Positions 6,321 to 14,535 of a stretch of DNA of 15,853 bases are shown in pieces (position 1 is the stretch's first letter; the number at the start of each line of letters is the position of its first letter). The notes beneath the pieces were generated by a model that was given only the letters and a program-made list of their open reading frames with translations, was not told the origin of the DNA and ran no database searches. This stretch comes from Candidatus Iainarchaeum sp. (GTDB lineage: Archaea > Iainarchaeota > Iainarchaeia > Iainarchaeales > DTGL01). The stretch covers positions 1-15,853 of the forward strand of contig JAGHBI010000002.1 of assembly GCA_021161055.1 (NCBI GenBank), written 5' to 3'. Position numbers and translations under genes: made by a program.

Positions 6321-6659
6321 ATGCTTCTGACAAAGTCAGAAAGAAATGGGGCTGGGGGAGTTAAGGAAAGGTTTAGGCAAAACAAAATCGCAATGTTAAC
6401 TACCTTTGTGCTTTTTTTAATTACAGTCTTATTTTATTTGCTTGTATCAACATCATTAAATCTGTCAAGAGAGCGCTTAGATGTCGCCATTCAGACCGCC
6501 AAAACCCTTTTGATTTTAGAAATTGTGGTTGCGTTTATCGTCGCATGTACCGGCAGTATACTCGCTTATAGAAGAAAAGAACACCTGTGGTTCCAGCCGC
6601 TGCTCACACTCATTGTTATTCTCACACCGTTTATTATATCTGCTAGGTATTATTTTTAA
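6321..6659 (+). CDS. Small three-helix membrane protein, hypothetical
   Basis: A 112-residue protein I do not recognise. After a short basic N-terminus there are three strongly hydrophobic segments: about 25-46 (MLTTFVLFLITVLFYLLV), 61-82 (TLLILEIVVAFIVACTGSIL) and 89-112 (WFQPLLTLIVILTPFII). The loops are short and carry charge (NLSRERLD between helices 1 and 2, AYRRKEH between 2 and 3). The frame is open further upstream, across the tRNA, but the first ATG after the tRNA is at 6321. An AT-rich TATA-like stretch (ATTTTAATAA, about 6288-6297) lies ~25-30 bases before it, so a leaderless transcript is likely. Function is unknown. Confidence 0.6.
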   Translation: MLLTKSERNGAGGVKERFRQNKIAMLTTFVLFLITVLFYLLVSTSLNLSRERLDVAIQTAKTLLILEIVVAFIVACTGSILAYRRKEHLWFQPLLTLIVILTPFIISARYYF

Positions 6660-6746
6660 GATTCCAAAAGAATGCCTTTTCATGGCGAGCGGAATAGGTA
6701 TTGTCCCAGAAAATGTTGAAAGGTTGGTAGTTGATTTTGAAAAAAA

Positions 6747-7883
6747 TTACCTCAACCTAAAAATCAGTGGCAGCAGGCTCCAGAACCTTGGTTTTTTCAG
6801 TAGCTTTCCAATAAACATGCTTGGCCTGTCCATATCTCCGTGTTCTGTAAGGAACTCCTCAATGCCTGCTTTTTTAAGCTTCAGAAACAGTTTGTCAAGC
6901 TTGTCATCGCTGAGAGAATTCAGGTAAGAACGTATGCGCCAGTGAATCTTGAGTTCGCGATTGATAGGTTTCAGAAGGTTTTTGTATTCAGAAAGTTTTG
7001 AGCCATGCTTTAGATGCTTGGTTATTGCCTCCGCACATTTCTGTGCTGCATTTAAACCAAAAATTATGCCTCCGCCAGTGGTTGCCTTCACATGGAATGC
7101 TGCATCACCAACCAAAAGAATATTATCTTTTACGGGCTCCTCTACTGGAGGCCCTAAGGGTATCATAAAGCTCTGCCTTTCGATGGTTTCAAATTCAAAG
7201 GAATACTTGTGCTTGAATTCTTCAAACGCTTCTCTGGCATTTATTCCCAAAGAGGTTGCAATACCTGCCCTTGCAATACCTTCGCTTTCAGGAATGATCC
7301 ATGCGAACAGGCCTTTGGCGAAAGAGCCGAAGTATACCTGAACCTTTGTTTTATCGAACGTTCCGGAAACCCTTTCTTGATAGGATTGAACAAAATATTT
7401 TTTATCGATCTGAATACCTGCAATTTCCCTTGCTTTTGAAAGAACGCCATCAGCGCCAACCACAACGCGAGCCTTTTTCGCTTCGCCCCTTGCCTTTCTC
7501 TGAAAGAATATGTGCTGTCTGCGCACATCTATAAGCTTAGAATTGAACTCTATATTGGCACCGTTTTTAACTGCTTCTTTGAAAAGCATCTTGTCGAATT
7601 CAGAGCGCTTCACAACAAGAGCAACAGGCTCCTGCCTTTCAACAGTCAGCTTTGTTCCATTTGCTGAGAATATCTCTGCACCATATATTCTATTTACAGT
7701 GCAGCTTTCCGCATCTATGCCAAGTTCGTTCAGGCCAGATACTGAAAGCAAGCCAGAGCAATTTTCAGGTATGCCTACCTCGCTGTGCTCCTCTATAACA
7801 TCAACCTGCCATCCTTCCATTGCAAGAAGGCTTGCTGTTCGCAAGCCTGCAGGGCCTGCGCCTGCTATAACTATCGCGGGCAT
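6747..7883 (-). CDS. Geranylgeranyl reductase family FAD protein (digeranylgeranylglycerophospholipid reductase-like)
   Basis: A 378-residue flavoprotein. Family enzymes saturate the double bonds of geranylgeranyl chains in archaeal membrane lipids, using FAD and an external reductant. The N-terminal Rossmann motif GAGPAG is at 8-13, followed by the end of the second beta strand at VIEEH. C42 in PENCSG is at the position of the conserved Cys that marks this family near the active site. GADG is at 143-146, and the second FAD motif VGDAA with the following TTGGGI at 258-273. The ATG at 7883 has no Shine-Dalgarno, but AATTTAAT lies about 25 bases upstream (- strand), so it may be leaderless with its own promoter, even though it is only 32 bases after the large surface-protein gene. 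Membrane lipid is the likely substrate; other prenyl substrates (quinones, polyprenols) are possible. Confidence 0.85.
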   Translation of the reverse strand: MPAIVIAGAGPAGLRTASLLAMEGWQVDVIEEHSEVGIPENCSGLLSVSGLNELGIDAESCTVNRIYGAEIFSANGTKLTVERQEPVALVVKRSEFDKMLFKEAVKNGANIEFNSKLIDVRRQHIFFQRKARGEAKKARVVVGADGVLSKAREIAGIQIDKKYFVQSYQERVSGTFDKTKVQVYFGSFAKGLFAWIIPESEGIARAGIATSLGINAREAFEEFKHKYSFEFETIERQSFMIPLGPPVEEPVKDNILLVGDAAFHVKATTGGGIIFGLNAAQKCAEAITKHLKHGSKLSEYKNLLKPINRELKIHWRIRSYLNSLSDDKLDKLFLKLKKAGIEEFLTEHGDMDRPSMFIGKLLKKPRFWSLLPLIFRLR

Positions 7884-7915
7884 TTTAAAATTTTAACACA
7901 AAAAGGATTAAATTG

Positions 7916-10900
7916 CTATTTCCCTCTGTATGCCCATCTTCCAAGCTTTTTTTCTTTGCGCTTCTTGCCAAACTCTATTTTTGGCAACCTGAAATGCGCC
8001 TTCTTTTCCAAATCTGCTATAGCTTTTGCAAGCGCTGTTCTTTCCTCAACGCCTTTCTTTGCATAGGTGAAGTAGAAAAGCGCTACGCAGCCCACAATAA
8101 TAATAACTGTGAGAATCAGACCTACTGCCAGCATCCAGGGAAACTCTGCAGGCTTTACTGTAACCGCTTCAGCAACCTTAATTATCGCAAACGGAGCCGG
8201 TTCAAATGCGTTTGTATCCTTTAGCTTCTCATAATTTTCCTTAGTTAAAGGTTTCTTTAGTGAGTATTCTATTGTAATTTCGCCTGGCTTTATGCCCTCA
8301 AATTTGAATAGGAGCACCGGATCTTCTTCCAGAACCTCAAACGGTTTATTAGCCTCTATCTCCTCTGAACTTTCAGCAAGAGCCTTTGGAACAAACTCAA
8401 CCACATGCACATTGTTTAGGTCTGTTTTGAATTGCAAGAACACCTTCACATAGTATTTCTCCACATTGTTGTCTTTTACCATTAGTACCTTTACAGTTTT
8501 CCTTGCATTGGATTTGCCTGTTAGTTCTGCAGCCTCACTTGCAACAATATCTGAGAAGCCGTGCGCTCTCAGCAGATTAGCAGCATCTTCAATGCTTATC
8601 TCTCTGCTCCTGGTTTTTACTTCGGCAAAACCAAAGCTTGAGGAAAACTCCTCCAGTTTCTGCAACGCCCTATCTGCTTTCTCAAGCGCTTTTTTGTAAT
8701 CTCCGCTCGCATAGTGGCTGTTTGCTTCATCCAAAAGCTCCAATGCTTGGTTGTAGAGCCTGTCAGTAGTGGAACTTATTGGTAGCTCATAGCTTTTAGT
8801 TTTTTGCAAAACAGCAAGCGCCTCTTTTTTCCTTTTCGTAACCTCTTCTATTTTTGCCTCGCTTTCCTTCTTTTCTTCCGGTTCTGGCTGTGCAGGCTTT
8901 TCAACAACCGCTGTAATTGTTGCAACCCCCTCGTTGCCTGCTTTATCTTCAGCAACAGCTTTTAAAGTATAGCTTCCAGCACTCAACCTGTTTGTATCCC
9001 AGTTCGCTACCCAGTAGATATTTTGTTCAGCAGCCTGCGTAACCTCCGCAATCTTCAAATCGTTGTAATAGAACGTCACCTTCTTCAATCTTGTTGCAGG
9101 CTCCTCCGTCTTTACTTTCAATGTGCAAATGCCTGTTACCTTTTCCCCAGGCTTTGGGTTTATCCATGTAATTTCAGGTGCTTTTGTATCAACCTCAAAC
9201 GATTTTATAATCTCGCTCGTTAGGTTGTCTGCAGTAACCTTTATCTTAGCAATGCCATCATCGCCTTTGACAAACTCATAGCTTACGCTGAAATCCTTGC
9301 TTGTTTTCGGACCTGCAATCTTTGTCCATGAAACGTCTTTCTCCTTCTTTATATATACGTATGCATTTTCGAGAGTATCACTCGCCTTTATCCTTATATC
9401 TATACTGCCTGCCTTCGCATAGGAAGGAGCCTCTATCGTAACAGAGATTTCCTCTGTTGTTATGCTTGTGCTTGCAGCATCGCTCTCGTTGCCCGCATAA
9501 TCGAAGGCTTTAATTTTATAGTAATACGTTTTGCCTGTTTCTACATCAGTATCTGTCCAGTTTGTGCCTGTTGTTATTTTAACCCTGTTATCGCTGCTTG
9601 GAGTAAAATCGCTTGAGGTGCTTCTATAGATGCGATACTCTTTTACACCACTTCCTGAATCGCTACTTGCATCCCAATCCAGCCTTATGTCGCCATCGCT
9701 CTCAAGAGAAGCGCTGAAGTTTGCTGGCTGTGTAGGCTTCGAGGTATCGATCTTTACAGTAAATGAAGCTATGCCGCTGCAGTTCCCATTTGAAGCACAG
9801 GCGCGAACCTTCAAATAATAGGTTCCATCGCTCAAATCGTTCTTCTCCAAGCTTCTGCCACTGCACCATTCGTCAGCGTCAATCATAGCATCAGGTTCAT
9901 CGCTCGCATCGGTGCTCCAGGTGCAGGAATATCCAGTGGCATTAGAAACAGCATTCCATGTAATTGTAACATCATTCTTGTTGCTCCAGGTATCGTTGCT
10001 GTGTGTGCTTGAGGTAAGTGTTGGCGCACTTGGCGCTTGTGCTGGATTTGGCTTTCTCCTTTCACAATCAGAGAATGGGCCTTCGTTACCAGTGTAATCT
10101 ACTGCTAGAACCTTTATATAGTAATTCAAATCGCTGTTTAAATCGCTTAGTGTATAGCTGGTCTGGGTTGTGAACCCAGCATATGTTCCGCTTTCCTTGG
10201 TGAATTCACAGTTCTGTGTGCTATAATATATTTTATAGCCGTTTAGGTCCTTTTCGGTGTTTGCGGTCCAGGAAAGTGTTATTTTAGCAGCCCCAGCATC
10301 GCTCCCGAGACCCTTTACTTGCGCAGGCGCATTATTATCCGAAAAATTGAGGTCAAAAGTGCAGCTGGCGGTGTTCCCTACGTTATCAGAGGCATTTACT
10401 TTGATGTGGTAAATCCCACTTTTATACATTCCATATTCGTAATAATCACAGTGATAATTCCCATCAAAGGCGGTGCAGGAATTTGATTCAAACGAACTTG
10501 TTTGGGAACCAACGTTTAAAAGTTCAACAGTTACTGAGACGTTTGATATATTTGTTCCTGAGCCAAAATCATTAAGGTCGAAGATAACACGCCTCGCATC
10601 TGTTGTTACGGGAGTCGTAGAGCCACATACAACATTTACTGGTTGTAGCACATTTATTTCTGGAGGTGTGTTGTCTACATACATTGTGTTGATTGAAACC
10701 GCCTGGTTGGAATCATTTATTGTTTCTCCTTCTTTCTCATAAAAGTTTAGATCAATGTAGTAGTTTCCATCAGCATCAATATCTGTCTGCCATCGTATGC
10801 TGCAATCAACAAAATTTTGGAAATTGTTCGTTGGACAGTACTCCTTTGAGGTATCTGAGAGATTGTAATCCCCTATTAAATTTTCAAATGTTCCTGGAGC

Positions 10901-11122
10901 TGTGCTGTAATACAGCTCAACGTTCAGCCTGCTGTTGGAATCTGCATTAACATCTAAATCCTTGACTGAAAAAGAAATAGTTATCTGGTCGCCCTTTTTA
11001 ATGTAAACAGGGTTTGTGGTTTCATTAATTGTAACGTCCTTTATTTCCGGCTGTGTTCCGGGAGCCCCAATGGCAGATGTTAAAATAGAGATAAACGCAA
11101 ATAGCACAATTATTTTTCGCAA
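7916..11122 (-). CDS. Large secreted, C-terminally anchored fibronectin-III/Ig-like surface protein
   Basis: The frame opens at GTG 11140 (1074 residues; numbering here from it). MRKIIVLFAFISILTSAIGA would be a classic signal peptide if translation starts at TTG 11122, nine bases after GGTGATT (11132-11138); TTG 11128 is an alternative. Domains: an N-terminal beta region with Cys pairs (30-265); fibronectin-III (about 271-362, 469-563) with ITLSW and Y.I...D..GNE patterns; Ig-like modules (about 366-465, 566-650, 654-748), the last with SAGSYTLKAVAEDKAGNEG; an acidic/helical coiled segment (750-840); a conserved-looking domain with VVEFVPKALAESSEEI and EEDPVLLFKFEGIKPGEITIEY (841-995), a pattern also seen in other archaeal cell-surface proteins; a membrane helix (1001-1026); and a basic 48-residue cytoplasmic tail. 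It is probably a cell-surface adhesion or envelope structural protein; the partner is unknown. Confidence 0.82.
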   Translation of the reverse strand: MRKIIVLFAFISILTSAIGAPGTQPEIKDVTINETTNPVYIKKGDQITISFSVKDLDVNADSNSRLNVELYYSTAPGTFENLIGDYNLSDTSKEYCPTNNFQNFVDCSIRWQTDIDADGNYYIDLNFYEKEGETINDSNQAVSINTMYVDNTPPEINVLQPVNVVCGSTTPVTTDARRVIFDLNDFGSGTNISNVSVTVELLNVGSQTSSFESNSCTAFDGNYHCDYYEYGMYKSGIYHIKVNASDNVGNTASCTFDLNFSDNNAPAQVKGLGSDAGAAKITLSWTANTEKDLNGYKIYYSTQNCEFTKESGTYAGFTTQTSYTLSDLNSDLNYYIKVLAVDYTGNEGPFSDCERRKPNPAQAPSAPTLTSSTHSNDTWSNKNDVTITWNAVSNATGYSCTWSTDASDEPDAMIDADEWCSGRSLEKNDLSDGTYYLKVRACASNGNCSGIASFTVKIDTSKPTQPANFSASLESDGDIRLDWDASSDSGSGVKEYRIYRSTSSDFTPSSDNRVKITTGTNWTDTDVETGKTYYYKIKAFDYAGNESDAASTSITTEEISVTIEAPSYAKAGSIDIRIKASDTLENAYVYIKKEKDVSWTKIAGPKTSKDFSVSYEFVKGDDGIAKIKVTADNLTSEIIKSFEVDTKAPEITWINPKPGEKVTGICTLKVKTEEPATRLKKVTFYYNDLKIAEVTQAAEQNIYWVANWDTNRLSAGSYTLKAVAEDKAGNEGVATITAVVEKPAQPEPEEKKESEAKIEEVTKRKKEALAVLQKTKSYELPISSTTDRLYNQALELLDEANSHYASGDYKKALEKADRALQKLEEFSSSFGFAEVKTRSREISIEDAANLLRAHGFSDIVASEAAELTGKSNARKTVKVLMVKDNNVEKYYVKVFLQFKTDLNNVHVVEFVPKALAESSEEIEANKPFEVLEEDPVLLFKFEGIKPGEITIEYSLKKPLTKENYEKLKDTNAFEPAPFAIIKVAEAVTVKPAEFPWMLAVGLILTVIIIVGCVALFYFTYAKKGVEERTALAKAIADLEKKAHFRLPKIEFGKKRKEKKLGRWAYRGK

Positions 11123-11140
11123 ATCCAAATAAATCACCAC

Positions 11141-11214
11141 CGACCCAACCCTATTACAATTCTTCCCTTAAAAATGTTTTTAATACTTTTTAGGTTGGTT
11201 TTGTAAGGGGCTTT
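11141..11214. promoter_or_regulatory. Divergent promoter region, surface protein / nucleoside phosphorylase
   Basis: GTTTTTAATAC at about 11177-11187 lies some 30 bases before the + strand ATG at 11215. On the - strand, CATTTTTAAGG (about 11169-11179) could serve the surface-protein gene. The two candidate boxes overlap. A GGTGGTGATT Shine-Dalgarno for the - strand gene lies at 11131-11140. No operator-like repeat is evident. Confidence 0.4.
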
Positions 11215-11907
11215 ATGCTCGGCGTTCTGGGTGGCACTGTTTTTGCAAAAAAGGAGGGCTTTAAGTTTAAATGCGAGCGCACGCTCAGAACCCCTTATGG
11301 AAAGGTGCTTGTGAAGTTCGCTAGCGATTTTGCTTTCATTCAGAGGCATGGCACACCAAAAAGGCCGCCCCACAAGATAAATCACAGGGCAAATATTTAT
11401 GCGTTCAAAAAGCTTGGCATAAAAGAGATTTTAGGTGTAAACTCTGCGGGAAGCCTTAAAAAAAGTGTAAAACCAGGCTCATTGGTTGTGCCTCACGACT
11501 TCATGCAGTTCTTTCCAAAAACGTTCTTTGATGATAAAATTGTGCATATTACGCCGAAGCTCAGTGAAAGGCTACGCAAGAAAATAATAAATGCATGCAG
11601 ACGCCTTCGCATTCCTGTGATTAAGCGCGCTGTATACTTCCAAACAATCGGGCCTCGATTAGAAACGATTGCTGAGGTAAGGTTTCTTGGCAAGTTTGCA
11701 GATATTGTAGGAATGACGCTTGCCGATGAAGCAACACTGGCTATTGAACAAGGATTAAGCTATGCGAGCCTCTGCACGGTTGATAACTATGCGCATGGCA
11801 TCGCTAACTCGCTGAGCTATGAGGAGATTGTAAGGAATGCTTCAAAGAATGTTGATAAGATAAAGAAAATAATAATGGAGATGATAAGCGATGACAATAC
11901 TTATTGA
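11215..11907 (+). CDS. Purine nucleoside phosphorylase of the MTA/MTI phosphorylase family
   Basis: Cleaves a purine nucleoside with phosphate, releasing the base and a (5-modified) ribose-1-phosphate. It has 230 residues, short for the family (about 260-280). GGT at 6-8 and RHG at 44-46 are phosphate-binding. PPHKINHRANI (51-61) and GPRLETIAE (146-154) are family blocks, and M167 in VGMT sits at the ribose. In the base-binding loop the sequence is DNYAHG (190-195); MTA phosphorylases for adenine have D.D there, whereas enzymes for 6-oxopurines have N.A. N191 and A193 therefore point to methylthioinosine/inosine-type substrates, which fits the deaminase encoded next. It overlaps that gene by 17 bases. 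The family is certain; base preference is inferred from two residues and context. Confidence 0.85.
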   Translation: MLGVLGGTVFAKKEGFKFKCERTLRTPYGKVLVKFASDFAFIQRHGTPKRPPHKINHRANIYAFKKLGIKEILGVNSAGSLKKSVKPGSLVVPHDFMQFFPKTFFDDKIVHITPKLSERLRKKIINACRRLRIPVIKRAVYFQTIGPRLETIAEVRFLGKFADIVGMTLADEATLAIEQGLSYASLCTVDNYAHGIANSLSYEEIVRNASKNVDKIKKIIMEMISDDNTY

Positions 11908-13126
11908 GAATGCATTGATGCTTGATGGAAAGCGTGCAGATACTTTAATCGAAGAAAATAGGATAGCTGCCATAAATCCAAAGCAGAAGGACAGAAGCGA
12001 TGTGGTTATAGATGCAACCAAAAAGGCGATAGTTCCTGGGCTTTTCAATATGCATACTCATGCCGCTATGATTTTGCTCAAGGGCTATGCTGATGACTAT
12101 GAGCTGCATGAATGGCTTACTCAGCACATATTTCCCATGGAAGCAAAACTCAAACCCAAACATGTTTATTATGGCACGCTCTTAGCGTGTGCTGAAATGA
12201 TACATTCCGGCACAACCTGTTTCAATGATATGTATTTTTTTGAGGAAGAAATAGCTAAGGCTGTTGAAAGAGCGGGAATGCGCGCCGTTGTGAGCAAAGC
12301 GTTAACAACACAGAGCTATAATAGAGCTGAAGCGAAGAAAGCAATAAAGAAGCTGAGCGATTTTGAAAGGGTTTTGCCTGCTTTGGGTCCGCACGCAATT
12401 TACACTACAGACAAAGAAACACTGTGCGATGTGAAAGAGCTTGCTTCCGAGCTAGATGTGCTCATACATTTTCATCTAAGTGAAACAAAAAAGGAAGTTG
12501 AAGATTGCCTGAAAGAACATGGAAAGAGGCCTGCTGAATACTTAAAAGAGATAGGCTTTTTGAGCAACAGGGTAATAAATGCGCATTGCGTCTGGCTGAA
12601 CGAGCGCGAGATAAAAATTGTGGCTGAAAGCGGTGCAAAAATGGTTAGCTGTCCAACCTCAAACCTCAAGCTTGCAAGCGGCATCGCTCCGCTCACAGAG
12701 ATTGTTGATGCAGGCATAGCTACTATGCTTGGCACAGATGGTTCTGCAAGCAACAACTCTTTAAATATGTTCGAAACGATAAAGCTTGCATCGCTGCTTC
12801 AGAAATACAAGCAATGGGATGCTACTGCATTGCCTGCAGAACAGGCATTTGAGCTTGCAACAATAAACGCTGCAAAGGCACTTAATTTAAAAGCTGGTGT
12901 AATAAAAGAAGGTTTTTTGGCGGATCTCTGCCTGATAGATCTAACACATATAAGTATGGTTCCGTGCTATAACCTGATTTCAAATATTGTTTTCTCTGCA
13001 GAGCCCGCATGCGTTGATACTGTTATATGCAATGGCAGGATTCTAATGGAAAATAGAGTGATTGGGTGGGAGGCAGATATAAAAGAAAAAGCAATGCAAG
13101 TGGCAGAAGAGCTTCTTTCTGAATGA
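11891..13126 (+). CDS. dadD: MTA/SAH/5'-deoxyadenosine deaminase (amidohydrolase, DadD/MtaD-like)
   Basis: A metal-dependent amidohydrolase that converts adenosine-type nucleosides to the inosine form, releasing ammonia. Substrates of the family include methylthioadenosine, S-adenosylhomocysteine and 5'-deoxyadenosine. It has 411 residues, close to the usual length. The metal ligands are in place: HTH at 55-57, HFHLSET with H195 and E198, NAHCVW with H232, and GTDGSASNNSLNM with D283. MILLKGYADD..L..WL after HTH is characteristic of this deaminase branch and not of chlorohydrolases in general. The ATG at 11891 lies inside the phosphorylase gene behind a GGAGATGAT Shine-Dalgarno (11878-11886), so the two are translationally coupled. 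The product inosine nucleoside is a natural substrate for the coupled phosphorylase. Which nucleoside is preferred cannot be told from sequence. Confidence 0.88.
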   Translation: MTILIENALMLDGKRADTLIEENRIAAINPKQKDRSDVVIDATKKAIVPGLFNMHTHAAMILLKGYADDYELHEWLTQHIFPMEAKLKPKHVYYGTLLACAEMIHSGTTCFNDMYFFEEEIAKAVERAGMRAVVSKALTTQSYNRAEAKKAIKKLSDFERVLPALGPHAIYTTDKETLCDVKELASELDVLIHFHLSETKKEVEDCLKEHGKRPAEYLKEIGFLSNRVINAHCVWLNEREIKIVAESGAKMVSCPTSNLKLASGIAPLTEIVDAGIATMLGTDGSASNNSLNMFETIKLASLLQKYKQWDATALPAEQAFELATINAAKALNLKAGVIKEGFLADLCLIDLTHISMVPCYNLISNIVFSAEPACVDTVICNGRILMENRVIGWEADIKEKAMQVAEELLSE

Positions 13127-13146
13127 ATTAAGAAGAAATAATTCTT

Positions 13147-13779
13147 TTATTTCAAAAGCTCTTTTTTTATAACCACTATTTCGGGCAGGCCTCGAAACAT
13201 ACCTGCATAATCGAGCCCATAGCCTCCAACAAAGATGCGCGGGATTCTGAATCCTATAAAATCAACCTTGATGTGCTTTGCAACACCCTTATCCAGAAGC
13301 ACACAGGTTTTGAATTGTTTTCCCTTGCTTTTCAAATAGCTTTGCAGCTCTTCAAGCGTTTTTCCGCTATCTATTATATCTTCTATTAATAGAATATTAT
13401 CCCCCTCCATATCGCCAAACTCATACATTGTGACTTCTCCGCTAGAGCTTGCTCTATCACCATAGCTTGAGCATCTTATAAAATCGAGCCTTGTTCTTAG
13501 CTTGCTGTTTTCGTCGAGGATTCTTATAAGGTCCGCGGCAAAAAACATGCCGCCTTTAAGCACAACCAAACATGTGATTTCGTTGATGTCTGCAAAAGCC
13601 TCTTTTATCTCTTTTGCAAGCCCTTCAACTCTGGCCTGCAGACAACCCTTTGTTATAAGCACCTCTTCTATCTCCTGCCTGTATTTGCTTCTTACCTTTG
13701 GCTCTGGCTCATAAGCAAGCCTAATACCTTCTGGTGGCACAACAACCGTTTTGGAAAAGTCCCTCACAACTTTATGCAT
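13147..13779 (-). CDS. hpt: Hypoxanthine(-guanine) phosphoribosyltransferase
   Basis: Transfers phosphoribose from PRPP to hypoxanthine (or guanine), making IMP or GMP in the cytoplasm. It has 210 residues from ATG 13779. The PRPP-binding signature ILLIEDIIDSGKTLEEL is intact with its two acidic residues, the pyrophosphate loop is VVLKGGMFF, and the C-terminal block FVGGYGLDY.G.FRGLP matches the purine-binding end of bacterial-type HPRT. The frame is open 39 codons further upstream into the preceding gene, but GGTGG at 13785-13789 just before ATG 13779 and the family N-terminus favour the shorter form. It overlaps the upstream nucleotidyltransferase by eight bases and is the last gene of that operon. 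It meets the deaminase gene tail to tail with a 20-base gap. It closes the salvage route opened by the deaminase and phosphorylase. Confidence 0.9.
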   Translation of the reverse strand: MHKVVRDFSKTVVVPPEGIRLAYEPEPKVRSKYRQEIEEVLITKGCLQARVEGLAKEIKEAFADINEITCLVVLKGGMFFAADLIRILDENSKLRTRLDFIRCSSYGDRASSSGEVTMYEFGDMEGDNILLIEDIIDSGKTLEELQSYLKSKGKQFKTCVLLDKGVAKHIKVDFIGFRIPRIFVGGYGLDYAGMFRGLPEIVVIKKELLK

Positions 13780-14500
13780 TAAACCACCTTTTGTAAAAGT
13801 TTGTTCTCTTGATTGCCTTTTCATACCTTTCAAACGTATCTGTTGGGAACCATTGCCCAACAGCAAGGCAGCCATAAAGCCTCTGTTGCTCCGCAAGCCT
13901 TGGAAATACCTGTCTTTCTATGCTGAACTTCTTATTCTTTGGAATCATTTTCAATACCTCAGGCTCCAAAACATAGGCGCCTGCGCTCACAGTTTTGCTT
14001 TTTGTTTCGCTCGGTTTGGGTTTCTCTATAAACCGCACTATTCTATTACCTTTCATCTCAACAACACCGAATTGTTCGATATTGTTGAGTTTTTTCAAAG
14101 CAAGTGTTCCAAGAGCTTTCTTTCGTGTATGAAACGCAAGCATCTTGCTATAATTAACATCCTTTATCTCATCACCATTGCACATAAAAAAAGTGTCCTT
14201 GAAATAGCGCTCTGCTTTTTTTAAAGCGCCCGCTGTCCCAAGAGGTTTGCTTTCTTTACTGTATCTTATTTTTATTCCAAAATTGTTGCCATTCCCGAAG
14301 TATTCCTTTATTAGGTCTCCTTTATAGCCTATCCCCAAAACAATCTCCTTAACACCATGTTCAATTAGGTTCCTTATATTGTACTCAAGAATTGGTCTGC
14401 CTTTAACAGGCAATAATGGCTTTGGAATCTCATACGTAAAGGGTCTCAATCGCGTTCCGATGCCACCAGCAAGAACGAACGCCTTGCTTACCGTTTTCAT
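13772..14500 (-). CDS. Sugar-phosphate nucleotidyltransferase (NTP_transferase family)
   Basis: Makes a nucleotide sugar from an NTP and a sugar-1-phosphate. It has 242 residues from ATG 14500, i.e. only the catalytic domain. The signature AGGIGTRLRPFTYEIPKPLLPV at 11-32 has the GTR loop and the catalytic Lys of PKP. LGTAGAL at 88-93 and the metal-binding CNGDE at 107-111 are intact, and FIEKPK (157-162) and SAGAYVLEP follow. The sugar specificity (glucose, mannose, rhamnose type) cannot be fixed from motifs. A TTG at 14518 could extend it by six codons; ATG 14500 is preferred, with AAATAAAAAC about 25 bases upstream. It lies downstream of a paralogue with an RHH domain and near a UDP-sugar dehydrogenase gene, which suggests a nucleotide-sugar pathway for surface glycans. 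Confidence 0.88.
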   Translation of the reverse strand: MKTVSKAFVLAGGIGTRLRPFTYEIPKPLLPVKGRPILEYNIRNLIEHGVKEIVLGIGYKGDLIKEYFGNGNNFGIKIRYSKESKPLGTAGALKKAERYFKDTFFMCNGDEIKDVNYSKMLAFHTRKKALGTLALKKLNNIEQFGVVEMKGNRIVRFIEKPKPSETKSKTVSAGAYVLEPEVLKMIPKNKKFSIERQVFPRLAEQQRLYGCLAVGQWFPTDTFERYEKAIKRTNFYKRWFNA

Positions 14501-14535
14501 ATTACGTGCAATTGGCAAAAAGTTTTTATTTCTTC

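Noticed and set aside
6523..6927. Open frame on + across the end of the membrane-protein gene and the reductase C-terminus
   Set aside because: The stretch starting MASGIGIVPENVERLVVDF (ATG 6682) looks protein-like for about 25 codons, but then runs antisense through the reductase gene and becomes Ser/Leu-rich. It is at most a small gene remnant; no Shine-Dalgarno or family match.
7913..8224. Open frames on + antisense to the reductase and surface-protein genes
   Set aside because: They are shadows of well-supported - strand genes, with Cys/Phe/Ser-rich translations and no promoter or Shine-Dalgarno.
13127..13146. Possible terminator between the convergent deaminase and hpt genes
   Set aside because: AAGAA/TTCTT around 13130-13145 makes only a 5-bp all-weak stem; too little to call.
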